Shown here piece by piece: positions 33,450 to 44,975 of a stretch of 64,000 bases of DNA; positions within the stretch are counted from its first letter, which is position 1, and each line of letters starts with the position of its first letter. Origin of the DNA: Cristatella mucedo. Lineage: Eukaryota; Bryozoa; Phylactolaemata; Cristatellidae. The stretch spans positions 1 through 64,000 of the forward strand of contig WPIO01000186.1 of the NCBI GenBank assembly GCA_009760855.2. Direction: 5' to 3'. The position numbers and the translations under genes were made by a program. A model generated the notes under the pieces. That model did not search any database. It saw nothing but the letters and a program-made list of their open reading frames with translations, and was not told the DNA's origin.

Positions 33450-34440
33450 TTGGACTGCGGTGCACTCTTCTTAGCTGTCCTGAGAAGCAGTTTCCGTGCT
33501 ACTCACTTCCTTTATCACCATGCTTACTTAGCTATGGGTTTGATATTTTCAGTGTTGGATGTGCCGAAGTACGTTGGCTTATTTATTTATACCAAAAGCT
33601 GTTTGCACAATTGAGAGAGATTAAGTTCTCTGAGGGTTCATTATCAAGTGCAATATTGTTATTATAATTATTATTAAATTTGATACAGAGAACACTTCGG
33701 CTCAAGACCAACTTTGTCGATTTCGCTTTTTGTGTGGAATAGATGACTGGGGTACGTTACATCTTAAGCTCATCATTGGCAACAGCAATGATTGGGCTCC
33801 TTTGAAATAGCTTTAGTGACTGTGTTATGGTTCCAGCTTCAGAGGCTCACTTTATGTTTGTGCGGTTAAGTTCCTCTGGAAAGGGGTGGGAACTATTAGG
33901 CACATGCACGAAGTGGCTGCTAAGTCGCGTGTTTTTTTCAAGATGCATGTTTTTACAAAGATATTTACCCACTGAGCTACAACCGTAAGACCTCCTCTAC
34001 TTCATGAAGTTACAGGCACAGCCATAGCCAAACCTAAGCCCCTGTTTCACCCAAACTTGAACTTTTCGGAGGCTGCCAATCATCATAGTTAAAAATGTCT
34101 GTGGTTCGTCTTAGGCCGTCTTGATCTCTTTACAAATACCCACTTCTTGAGAAAATGAGTCTACTCCCTAATGAGAGTTAGATTTCCTCACCGGCGACAT
34201 GCATTCATTACTCTTCTACATTTTCTCCAGAGCAGCAGCAGCAGTGCTGCAAATAAATCCGACCTGTGACTCATGCAAAGTTTCAGGTTTCTTAGACTCG
34301 GCGCCGCCTATATCAAAATTTTTCTTACCATCCTCAGCCTTCTGATTATCGATAGAGTATACATTGTCCTAACCGAAACCTTGTACTGAGTCTGTGTGAG
34401 AGTCTTTTTAACGTATTATACGCACAGCCTTCAGCCGACT
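33450..34440. other. No gene recognised; one L2 tail
   Basis: Contains a short sense family 2 trace (33470-33540) and a sense family 1 hairpin tail with ATT repeats (33595-33675). The rest shows no supportable gene. Confidence 0.45.
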
Positions 34441-34449
34441 TGGCATCAG

Positions 34450-34990
34450 CAGATCATCATGTAATGTAATGTAATGTATCTCCGTCTGTAACTCCACAAA
34501 GTCATAAATACAATGTGGGTGTTACGCAGGAGAGTTTTGTATAACCCACTCACAGCCTAAGCGGCTTTCGGTACGCATTCGGTAGCCAACCAACTTTGTC
34601 TCACACAACAAAGAGAAAGTGGGAAGCATAGCAGAGTCAGGAAAGCAGTTGAGGTAGTGAGTAGCATAGAAGTAGCAGCTCAGGACAGCTGAAAAAGATG
34701 TGCCATAGTCGGTGGTAGGAGAGTAGTTGTCGTTGCCTAAGAATTGTGAAAGCGAGTTCCAAAGTCTAGGATCTAAAGAGCTAAAGCTTCTGTCGCCAAC
34801 TGTATTCAAGCGGAGGAATGGGACAGCTTACTTATTGTCCACACAGGTCCTCAGGGCACAAACAGGATGAAACTGATGTAGGAGTTCAGCTAGGTACGAA
34901 GGAGCCAAGCCGTAGCGGGCCTTGTGTCTACGATGTGCCTCAGCAGCGGTTGCAATAAATTTGCTTGTAGAAGTTCCTTTTTAAGCGTGC
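34450..34990 (-). mobile_element. Family 2 3' end, antisense, with TGTAA tail
   Basis: Starts with atgtaatgtaatgtaatgta (the tail, antisense, 34460-34480). It then follows the family 2 3' non-coding region and the C-terminal coding region (NTVGDRSFSSLDPRLWNSLS on the minus strand). It defines the pentamer tail of family 2. Confidence 0.75.
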
Positions 34991-35169
34991 GCTTCTGATG
35001 AACGCGAAATCTGTAAATGGGTGCTCTGTTTGGCCACAACAGTTTTCCAGGAGGATTTTAAACCGAGTGGGAATTGCTTACGTGAAGATGGTGGTTGTCT
35101 TCAAAACTGATCGACGCATTAAATCATTTAATAAAGGGCCTATTCGTTTTCTTGCTGGATCTGACACTC

Positions 35170-35602
35170 TTTCTGATTATTGAGCTGTGCGGCTTTCATA
35201 TTACAAAAACTACTAAGATCCTGCCACGCTCGGCAGAGCACGTATGTACAGCTAATTTTCAGGTGTGGACGTCTTGCTTGTGATGTTTTAGGAAATAGCT
35301 GCTCATGTGAACTCGCACCGACGAAGCCTCAGCTCCAATTCTACGATGATGCCACTGGTTAAAATGTTTCTCCTACGAACTCAGGCCTAGCCATTTGTCA
35401 CAAACCGTTAGAAACTTTAAAATTTTTTCCCCACGCTGAATTCAAAGCTATGAACAAGGAAACGTTGGCCAGCACCTGCTCTATTTGTCGGCTCCATAAC
35501 GGGGAAGAATGCAGTGTCTTCACGCTTGTGCCTAGCGAATAACGAAAACAGTGATGATTGGTTCCTCGAGAACTTGGAGAAAGAGAACAATAAACCCGCT
35601 GG
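35170..35602 (+). pseudogene. Exon of unrecognised domain (copy E), with lesions
   Basis: Paralogue of 23587-24026. Readable parts are ELCGFHITKTTKILPRSAEH, VCTANFQVWTSCL, LAICHKPLETLKFFPHAEFK, NKETLASTCSICRL and SDDWFLENLEKENNK. They are separated by frameshifts and stops, and end at GGTAAGT in phase 1. Cysteines and the C-terminal DDWF-ENF/L block are shared by D and E. It is followed by L2 debris and then the Ig-like start of pseudogene C, which suggests it was an upstream ectodomain exon of that gene. Confidence 0.42.
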
Positions 35603-35819
35603 TAAGTTACTGCACGCACCACCATAGTTGCTGAATTGTCACTGTTAGTAAATGAAATGTTGCATTCATGAAAATCGTCGAGAAATTAGTGATAGTTTTT
35701 ACTTAACACTATTACCGGCCTTTGTGTTACCGCTGCTGCTCCCCACCTGCTTAAAAAAATAGTAGCCGATGCAACTGCATCATTTGGATTGCAGCAACAG
35801 AGCCTTATTGCTGTGAAAA

Positions 35820-36330
35820 CTGTTTGCATTGGGCTATAGAAGATCGCCTGCTGCGGGATTCAAACCCCTGACCTGGATGTTGAATAATAACAATTATTAT
35901 TATGATAATGAATTTGATATAGCGATCTCAGAGAACTTAATCTCTTTCTATGTGCTTTACATATGCTGCAGGGGAAACGCGATTTAATGGTGAGTAATAT
36001 CAAGCTTGATGAACTACATGAATAACATGGTTAGCGATGACATGCATAGGGTCAGCATGCAAGTGTGATTATTGGCAGCACGCACTAGGTCAGCAAGCTT
36101 AAGCACATAAAGGACAAATCAAAAGGACCCACTAAATGTTGCCTTGAATAGGTGTATTTTTACTGTCTTTTTAAATGTGGTCTAGTCAGGGAATGTTCTG
36201 AAGAAAGTCTGGAGTGAGTTCCAGGCTTTGGGAGCATACAAACTAAATGCAGGGTCTCCAAAAGATTTGAGGTTTGTACGAGGTATTGGTAAACTGTGAG
36301 ATTCCGAAAAGAAATCTTCTTGTTTCCTAG
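35820..36330 (-). mobile_element. tRNA-like SINE piece and L2-like 3' end, antisense
   Basis: 35835-35880 is an antisense B-box-like segment (gggattcaaacccctgacct). 35888-36320 is an antisense family 1 tail, hairpin and last coding segment. The same arrangement lies at 24500-25000, so it is part of the D/E duplication. Confidence 0.65.
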
Positions 36331-36344
36331 CTTAAGCTCATAGA

Positions 36345-37430
36345 CCAACACTTCTCCTTGAATGAGACGTAACGCCGATGCTTCTTTGCTGCAGCACGAA
36401 ATTTTTGACAGCCTCCTGCAGAAGAATTAACTGGGCAGACTATGCTACTGCTATGCAGTGGAGACTGTCAAATCGGACACCGTGTCCCTTTCCCCCTGAG
36501 CACTGACTATTTTGTTTGGATTTCGTTCGCAATCTTATGTTTAGAAGCTGCTTCATCTTCGTCAACTTTGTACTCTAAGCAGTTGCTCTTCGCGAACAGC
36601 GATTTACTTAACATGGATACGACTTACGCCCTCGACGTTTAATCTGGTCGATCTGCTCAAGAAATGTTTCTGTCCATAAACCATTATTCATTTCGTTTGT
36701 TTTTTCAAGCATGATTTTACTTACCATTCAATTGAATTTCACTTTACAGCAAATGTAAAGCGCCTAGAGAGAGATTAAGTTCTCTGAGGGTGCTTTATCA
36801 AGTGAATTATTATAATAATTATTATTATTAATCGTCACCTCATCAGTGTTTTCCCTTTTCTCGGCTGCTGCAGTTGCAGCCTTAATAAACTATTGGCGAA
36901 GACTCGGTAAGTAATTCCACCTTAGGTATATGCAAGGCTCCACTGGTAATGCACGAAAATAACTAGGTAATTGTGTAGATTGTGAAGTGGCTTTATAAAT
37001 CTTACACTTAGGTACTTTAATGAATTCTTTTTGTTTAGGTAAATGCCGGCGGTTGATTCCAAGGTGAGTTAGCACGTGAGTTTCGCACACCTGATATTCT
37101 AAGTGTATTAGATCTATTGATGTCGCTTGTCATGTGAGACATCAGTTTCATCTTGTGTACAGGTCTGAGTCACTAAAGTTGATGGACAGGAATGCGGCTG
37201 GTTTGATGTCCCGATTCATTAGGTCACGCTTTCAAAGTTTTGGGATTTTTCTACTCTACTCACGTCAAGTAAACAGTGGAAGAAGCAGTAGCAATGCACC
37301 TTTTGCATTTATCTTTGAAAACAATGCCTTTTTAATCACAGGTATAACTCTTTAGCTCGCTCCTGAGGAAGCACTTCAAAAAAGCTTGGCCATATAACAG
37401 TTTATCAGGTTAGTTCTCTTTTTAGGGCTG
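36345..37430 (+). pseudogene. Receptor pseudogene C
   Basis: This starts with the same sequence as the Ig-exon flank of copies A and B. The Ig-like exon begins at 36545 but after about 75 bases jumps, near 36615, into the transmembrane exon; a deletion fused the two. The transmembrane part has an in-frame TAA where copy A reads DVSSG. It is split by an L2 3' end (36680-36829), then resumes (VTSSVFSLFSAAAVAAL) to a GTAAGT donor after 36906. The 25-nt exon (37039-37063) and 67-nt exon (37342-37408, with TGA after LARS) are retained with splice sites. It is non-functional but shows the exon order of the family. Confidence 0.75.
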
Positions 37431-37799
37431 ATTCTGACACCCGGATTTAACATGAGCCTTTGTTATTAATTACCGGTCCGTGTGTTCGGATTTTAGTCGC
37501 ATGGTGTTGAAACCAAGTTTTGCCAGCCTCTGTATAGGAAGATAAAAAAATTTCTCTCATAACAACAGGAGTCATAATCAATGCCTTACTTAGTGCTTTT
37601 TCTAAAATAAAATAATCTCAATTACACCGTTTAACTTCTGAGAGCAAGAACATAAAAAACCTCTGTCACAACACGATGTCAAGAACGTGCAGCAAATAAA
37701 TATCATGCCTAGCATAGCCTTCTATAGAAAGAGTTCAGCATTCATGGCATTCATTCCACTTTATATGACCTCTGGGTAGTCGCTTCCTCGAAAAGCTTT

Positions 37800-38018
37800 A
37801 TTTGTTGTGGCTAAATGCCACAGGTATTTGCACCATGTCGGTGCACTAATTATGGCGGTAGCTTTTCATAACGTCAGTTCCAAGGTCGTGGATTCCAATC
37901 CTGCAGCCGGTAATCTTTTTTTGCAGCTGCAAGTGGTTAGAATAGCCATAAAGGCTCTCGTGTTGCTATTAAAAAGAAGGCTGTTGAATCGGCTAACATC
38001 TTTGTAATTGAATCAAAT
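37800..38018 (+). mobile_element. tRNA-like SINE (second family)
   Basis: B-box-like GTGGATTCCAATCC follows the tRNA-like head, then ctgcaagtggttagaatagc and a gctctcgtgttgctattaaa end. It is at the same relative position as the copy B SINE at 59610-59760 and the truncated remnant at 9060-9092 in copy A. Confidence 0.5.
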
Positions 38019-38019
38019 T

Positions 38020-39128
38020 ACAAAGTACTTTTCGGGCGCCTCTTATCTCGCCTGGCACTGCTCTGGTTCAGGTCCTATCTCAGTGGGTAACTCCAGAGTA
38101 TTGACTTAAATGGACAAAGATCATCCTCGGCGCCTCTGAAATATTGGCTACCTCAGGGCTTCCTACTAGGTCCGGTTCTTTTCATGGTTTAAACTCTCCC
38201 TCTTGCTGATCTGATTGCCAAGCACAATCTAGGCTATCACTTTTATGCGGATGACACTCAGTTGTACCTTTGCTTTGATCCCTCCCAGCCTTCGAGCACC
38301 TCAAATTCTCTCAACTCATTTGCTGCATGTATTGATGCTATCCGCACATGGATGGCTGCACATTTTCTAAAACTAAATGACGATAAAACTAACTTACTAG
38401 TTATGGGCAAAACCAGTGTGATTCCCAAATTGGGAAGGCTTACACTCAAAATAGGCTCTGCCAGCATATCTCCTGTTAAATCAGCTCGAAATCTAGGTGT
38501 CATGTTCCAAAGTGACCGCTCGTTAGACGACCACGTCAGCTCCACAGTCAAGTCTGCCTACTTTCAGCTACATGACATTGCTGAAATTCGTCCTTGTTTA
38601 GATTAAGATAAAAAGTCCAAGCTAGTTCACACATTCGTGACATCATTTCTCGACTTCTGTAGCTCACTAATTGCTGGCCTACCGGCATGTGCAATCATTC
38701 GCTTACAGCTGGTGTGAAACTCAGCAGCTAGGCTTGTCTGTCGTGAGCGTCTCAGTTGCCACATCACACCAATTCTCGCTGATCTGCACTCACAGCCAGT
38801 CAAGCAACGAATCGACTTCAAGGTTTAGTCGCTCACGTTTAGGTCACTTCATACTTTGGCTCATGCCTATCTCTCAGATATACTCCCCCATCGAGCCGAG
38901 CATCGTAACACCCGCTTTTTGAAATCCAACAGTCTACTCGTACAAACCTCAAACCCTTTGGAGACCGTGCATTTAGTTCGTATGCTCCCAAAGACTGGAA
39001 CTCCCACCCGACCTGCGTCAGAATATCCCCTGACCTGACCAAATTTAAAAAAAAAACTCAAAAACACACCTATTTAGGACAGCATTTAGTGGGTCCCTGT
39101 GATTCGTCCTTCATGTGCTTATGCGTGC
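38020..39128 (+). mobile_element. L2-like LINE (family 1) RT fragment, sense
   Basis: The sense frame includes YHFYADDTQLYLCFDPSQ (catalytic box near 38240), [39 protein letters not shown] and NSAARLVC-type sequence in later frames. It is truncated at both ends. The 3' end stops at about 39128 where LTR sequence begins, so the hairpin tail is missing. Confidence 0.75.
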
Positions 39129-39715
39129 TGACGTTGCACGTTAATTGCTATTAATGAATGGCGATTGACAGCAGTGGCAGTGGCTAATAGTACATCCTTA
39201 GGCAAGTCGGCGATCAATCGGCTGCACGAAGCTCCATTTCTAATGTGACGTTAAATCTCACTTCGTGACCAATTACTTTTAATCCACTATATGTGTTCAG
39301 TCTTGGGCGATGCATAGAGATCCACAGCAATAGCTAGGGCAAATAGGGATCAATTATGATCACATCATGGCGTCGATTGCAATGATTTGCCCAATATTGA
39401 ATGAGCAGACCGCTTTACCAGCATGTGTGTGCATTTTGCTTCTCGGCCACTAACGTATGCCCAGCCTGCGGCAGGTGGTTGAGCAATTGACTCGGCTCAG
39501 CCTTTAATGTAAGAATGTGGCCCACCTCAGTGGCCCACCACAGATGCACTCCCATATCTGTGGTGAGTCAGCCCTAGCTCGCATATGTACCAGCTAGGGG
39601 AATAAAGAGTGAGTCTCATTCACCTCTCACGCTCGCCCGCTCGTGTCTTCGTGTCTCCGTGAGACACGAGTACCGCTGCTGCAGCTAAAGGCACAGTAAC
39701 GTAAGTGCCCATGGT
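39129..39715 (+). mobile_element. Solitary gypsy LTR
   Basis: The right part matches the 3' LTR of the gypsy element (39450-39713 against 14970-15155), and no internal gypsy sequence adjoins it. It replaces the 3' end of the neighbouring L2 fragment. The terminus cagtaacgta is the same as in the inverted pair at 10921-11055. The left edge is estimated. Confidence 0.55.
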
Positions 39716-41342
39716 GGACGTTATTTGGTATAATAGTGGCAACTTCAAACAGCCGATTTCTAGTCAAAGTGTTGGGACTTGACCTGAAGCTATTGATGTA
39801 TTCATGATGTGAGTTATGCATGGCAGCAACAGATCTAGGCATCATTGAATAGGGATAGTGGTAACGTATCTCCCGCCTGTAACTCCACAAAGTCATAAAG
39901 ACCAGGTGGGTGTTACGCAGGAGAGTTTTGTATAGCGCACTCACAGCCTAAGCGGCTTTCGCTACGCATTATATGCCCAACAGACTTCGTCTCACGCAAC
40001 TAAGAAAAAGTAGGAAGCATAGCAGAGTCAGGAGAGCAGTTGAGGTAGTGAGTAGCATAGAAGTAGCAGCTCAGGACCGCTGATAAGGATGTGCCATAGT
40101 CGGAAGTAGGAGAGTAGTTGCCTTTGCGTAAGAATTCTCGAAGCGAGTTCCACAGCCTAAGACCTGCAGAGTCAAAGCTTCTATTGCCAACGGTTTTTAA
40201 GCGAAGAAATGGGACAGCTAATTTATTGTCCACACAGGACCTGAGGGCGCGAACAGGCTTAAACTGATGCAGCAGTTCAGCTAGGTATGAAGGAGCCAAG
40301 CCGTGGCGGGCCTTGTGGGTCAGCGTAAGAACTTTGCTCTGTATCCTTTGCTCAACCGGCAACCATCCTACCTCTTTCAGCAAAGGAGACACGTGCTTAA
40401 ACCGCTGAGACTTGAAGACTAGCTTTGCAGCCATATTCATAGTCTGCTGCAGTGACCTAATAGCTTTCTTCGGCAGCCTAGCCAATAGTGAATTACAATA
40501 ATCAAGCCGAGACAGCACTAAAGAGCTAGTTAAAATTTTTACAAGCCACTGTGGGAGAGAGCTACTAATCTTGGATAGGTATGGGATGTGATGGCTAGCG
40601 GTAGAAGCAGATTTCTGAATGAAGCTTTTGAAATTGAGGCAGCTGTCGAAAACGACACCTAAATTTCGAGCACGTGGTGATGGTGGCACAACAGCATCAC
40701 CTATTAGAACAGCAAAGCCTTTTAATCCAACTACACGCTAAGGGTACTAGCAGGAGTTCCGTTTTACCATCATTTAATTTCAGGAAGTTCTTCAACATCC
40801 AGGGTCGAATATCGGCAAGGCAAGCATTTAGTTTCTCAGTTGCCCCAGCAGATTCCGACGGCTTGAATGACAAATACAAATGAGTATCGTCAGCATAGAA
40901 GTGATATCCTATTCCATGGGCCTTACACACTTTTCCCAGAGGTTGTGTATAAATGGAGAACAGCAAGGGACCGAGTACAGACCCTCGAGGGACTACACAG
41001 GTGACCCTTCTCTTGTGTGAGACCAGACCCCCACACGACACGGATTGAACACGATCAGACAAGTATGATTTAAACCACGCCAGTGCTTCGTCTGCCAGAC
41101 CGATCGTTGTTCTCAATCGTTCAAGCAGAATTTCGTGATCGATGGTGTTGAAAGACGCAGAAAGAATCATTGATAAGAAGAAGAGAAACTGGGCGATAGT
41201 TTGCTAGGACCTCTGTTTATATACCAGGCGTTTTTAAAGAATGGGTCTAACGATTGCCAATTTGAAGGACCTGGGACGACTCCTTTTCCCAAAGAAGCAT
41301 TACAAATCTTGGTTATGGCATGGTTAAGTTGGTCTGCCAGTG
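39716..41342 (-). mobile_element. Family 2 non-LTR element, 3' half
   Basis: From about 39860 the minus strand carries one of the best family 2 frames. At 40689-40000: [53 protein letters not shown] and SAGLRLWNSLREFL. Upstream, at 41170-40697: [39 protein letters not shown] and the catalytic [15 protein letters not shown] deletion joins the palm domain to upstream pieces at 41170-41342. The short piece 39760-39850 is an antisense family 1 scrap. Confidence 0.78.
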
Positions 41343-44300
41343 AAACCTACTACTCTTAAGTTTAAAGCGCAGAATAGTACTTGTTGCGGTAGTAGCCCAG
41401 CCGCCGTAGCCCAGCACGTTGTGAAACGTCGTCCCACGGCCGTTACCAAGGTCCAATTCAAATTCGAAGAGCCAGCGTCCGCCGGGCCGGACGCAAACGG
41501 TAGAGAATACGAGCCACTTCATCGCCGTCGCCCAGTAGTTGGACAGCCTCTTAAATTCCGCCTACTAAATGTCCGCTCGCTAAAAACCAAGGGGTTACTT
41601 ATCCGCGACCAGGTGGTCCAGAAGAAGGTAGATGCATTTCTGCTTACCAAAAACTAAATGACGCCTTGTTCCAGTAGCTGTATTTCCGAGACCACCCCAC
41701 CCGGGTTCTCATTCTATCAGTCCATGCGTTTTGACAAGATTGGTGGCAGTTGCAATTGTTATTCGCGAATCGTTTGGCTATAGAATGTGCAGTTTCTCGC
41801 ATGGGTCATCGTTTGAATCGGTTGCTATCAGGTCTTCATCAGAGACAATGCCTTTCACAGTTGCGATATACCGACCTCCTGGCTGTCTAAACTTGTTTAT
41901 AGAAGAGTTTTCAGAGTTCCTCGCTAAAATATTTGTGGGTGACAGGCCGTTAATGATTGAAGGAGACTTCAATATTCACGTTGACAACTCTAGCAACAGC
42001 CAGGTCCGCTCATTTCTTGACTGTCTGGAGAATTTTGGTTTGGCCCAACACGTTAATCATAGCACCCACGTCGGTGGCCACATTCTAGATCTCGTGATGA
42101 CTAAGGATGTCCTGCCCACTGACTTTGTGGTGTGCCCACTGACCCTCTCAGATCATTGTTCAGTCTCGTTTACTGTTCCTGCTCCCTCGTACGTACAGGG
42201 CAATGTCGAATTTGCCAAGCGACGTAACTTACAAAGCATTGACGTAGACAAGGTTTTAAAATCTGTGAGTGATGCAGGCCTTCTTGATCTGCGTTCAGAC
42301 ACGACCGGCAGCCTCGATACCCTCACTGATGCGATGAACATGAAAATCAGGAGTGCTCTTGATAAGCATGCTCCCGTTCGCTCTATCCGTGTTCAAAGTC
42401 GTCGAGATTCCTTTCAATTTACAAAAAAACTCCTTAAGATGCGCCGTGTTAAGCACAGGCTGGAATGTCGTTTCAAGAAATCGGGGTCTGAGGCAGACCT
42501 AGTCAACTTTAAAGACTTCCTTCAAGTTTACACCCGAATGCTTAAATAAAACAGGGCTTCTTTTTTCATTAGAAAGCTGAATTCCTGCCAGTCGGACGCT
42601 AAACAGATTTATAAGACAGTAAACCATTTACTGGCCAATGCTGTGAGGTCTTACTCCCCAGATATTAAGGGCTCAGCCGAAATATTTTCAGCCTTCTTTA
42701 CTGAAAAAATTGTACACATTCGTGCCTCCGATAGGCCCCCTCCGACCAAAGCAATCGCCTTTCCTCAACCTGTGACGTTTCTTAAAAGGTTCTCTGATGT
42801 TTCTGCCTGTGATGTGGCTGCCTTAATAAGGTCTAGCAAAACGAGCTCGTCTCCTGAAGACCCTACACCTTCATCTATGTGGTCTTCACTTGCAGACTAA
42901 CTTAGCCCTGCCATAACCAAGATTTTAATTGCTTCTTTGGTAAAAGTGGTCGTCCCCAAGTCCTTCAAATCGGCAATCGTTAGACATATTCTTAAAAAGC
43001 CTGGATTAGACGCAGAGGTCCTAGAAAACTATCGTTCTGTTTCCCTTCTTCCGTTCTTATCAAAGATTCTTGAAAAACTTGTTGCTAAGCAGCTAGTTGA
43101 ACAGAGTGAAAATAATGGAATGTCAGAAACATTTCAATCAGGGTTCAAGAGGCAGCACTCTACTGAAACTGCTCTCCTCCGTGTTAACAATGACATTCTA
43201 CGTGACAACGACGACGGGAATGTCAATGCCCTAGCTCTGCTAGATCTGTCTGCTGCCTTCGACACCATTGATCACGAAGTTCTGCTTGAACGATTGAGGA
43301 CAACGATCGGTCTGGCAGACGAAGCACTGGCGTGGTTTAAATCATACTTGTCTGATCGTGGTCAATCCCTATCGTGTGGGGGTCTGGTCTCACACAAGAG
43401 AAGGGTCACCTGTGGAGACGTCAAGGGTCTGTACTCGGTCCCGTGCTGTTCTCCATTTATACACAACCTCTGGGAAAAGTGACTCAGGCCATTGGAATAG
43501 GATATCGCTTCTATGCAGACGATACTCATTTGTATTTGTCATTTAAACCATCGGAATCTGCTGCCGAAACAGAGAAACTGAATGCTTGCCATGCCGATAT
43601 TCGATCCTGGATGTCGGAAAACTTCCTGAAATTAAATGACGACAAAACCGAACTGCTGCTCATAGGACACCCTAAGCGTGTAGCTGGATTAAAAGGCTCT
43701 GCTGTTCTAATTGGTGATGCTATTGTGCGACCTTCACCGCATGCTCGTAATCTAGGTGTCGTGTTCGACAGCTGCCTCAATTTCAAAAGCTTTGTTAAGA
43801 TGACTGCCTGTACAGCTAGCCATCACATCCGATCCCTATCAAAGATTAGAAGCTGTCTTCCAAAGTGGCTTGTAAAAAAAATAACTAGCTCTTCAGTTCT
43901 GTCTCGGCTCGATTATTGTAACTCACTTTTGGCTAGGATGCCAAAGAAAGCTATTATGCCACTACAGCTGACTATGAATATGGCTGCAAGGCTGGTCTTC
44001 AAGTCCCAGCGGTTTGAGAACGTGTCACCTCTGCTGAAAGAGCTTGGATATTTGCCCGTTGAGCAAAGGATACAGAGCAAAGTTCTTTCGCTGACCCACA
44101 AGGCATGCCACGGCTTGGCTCCTGCGTACCTAGCTGAACTGCTGCGTCAGTTTCAGCCTGTTCGCGCCCTCAGGTCCTAATGTTATGTATCTCCGTCAGT
44201 AACTCCACAAAGTCATAAAGACCATGTGGGTGTTACGAAGGAGAGTTTTGTATAGCGCACTCACAGCCTAAGCGGCTTTCGGTACGCATTCAGTAGCTAA

Positions 44301-44640
44301 CAGACTTCGTCTCACGCAACAAAGAGAAAGTGGGAAGCATAGTAGAGTTAGGTGAGCAGTTGAGGTAGTGAGTAGCATAGAAGTTGCAGTTCAGGACCGC
44401 TGAAAAAGATGTGCCGTAGTTGGCAGTTGGAAAGTAGATGTCGTTGCGTAAGAATTGTGGAAGCGAGTTCCACAGTCTAGGACCTGTGTGGACAATAAAT
44501 TAGCTGTCCCATTCCTTCGCTTAAAAACCGTTGGCGATAGAAGCTTTTGCTCAGCAGGTAAATATTGCTCGGCTGTCAACCACTTGAAGAGCCACCTGCA
44601 AGTGCTAGTTTCAAGAGGTGCCATCAGTAGCTCCTAGGTG
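41343..44640 (+). mobile_element. Family 2 non-LTR element with endonuclease and RT
   Basis: This is the most complete family 2 copy. The endonuclease begins with FRLLNVRSLKTKGLLIRD (about 41557). The expected LTETW glutamate is replaced in LLTKN and followed by a stop, so the site is dead. GDFNIHVDN (41966) and SDHCSVSF (42150) are kept. Reverse transcriptase: ENYRSVSLLPFLSKILEKLV (about 43030), LALLDLSAAFDTIDHEVLLE (about 43240), [17 protein letters not shown] and [15 protein letters not shown] after a frameshift near 43420, and a C-terminal region to RALRS (44180). A 310-base antisense insertion follows, then its last codons (KLAVPFLRLKTVGDRSF). Several stops. Confidence 0.8.
44178..44490 (-). 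mobile_element. Antisense family 2 3' end nested in a sense family 2 copy
   Basis: Antisense tail (taatgttatgtatctccg) followed by the family 2 3' end up to ttccacagtctaggacc. It interrupts the host frame after RALRS, which resumes with the codons for DNKLAVPFL at about 44490. It makes a local inverted repeat with sense family 2 3' ends elsewhere. Confidence 0.65.
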
Positions 44641-44874
44641 CCCCTGAGTAACCGAGCATTGTATTGTTGCTGCCCAAATTTCGCAAATTAACACGTTAGA
44701 GCACCCTTCTTCTAACGAACGGCTAAGCTGGGTAAATAAGTATTATCTCAGATAGATTAATTATAATTGTTTAGAAAATAGCCTTCATTTCCGATATTTG
44801 TCGAAGAACAATATATAACAATCTCAAACGCAGCTGCTCGTTTCAGAACCTGGTTTTTCTACGCTTTGGAATTT

Positions 44875-44975
44875 GCTTTGCCGCACTACTGCATCCCTTT
44901 GCAGCAAATGTAAAGCGCCTAGAAAGAGATTAATTTCTCTGAGGGCACTTTATCAAGTACATTATTATTATTATA
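44875..44975 (+). mobile_element. L2-like hairpin tail
   Basis: Short family 1 3' end: cctttgcagcaaatgtaaag, intact hairpin, (ATT)n at about 44961-44973. It is about 100 bases long, one of the shortest truncations here. Confidence 0.75.

Noticed and set aside
41340-41657. Separate 105-codon gene at the start of the family 2 element
   Set aside because: Its C-terminal part is the first endonuclease block (LNVRSL) of the transposon, so it is part of that element.
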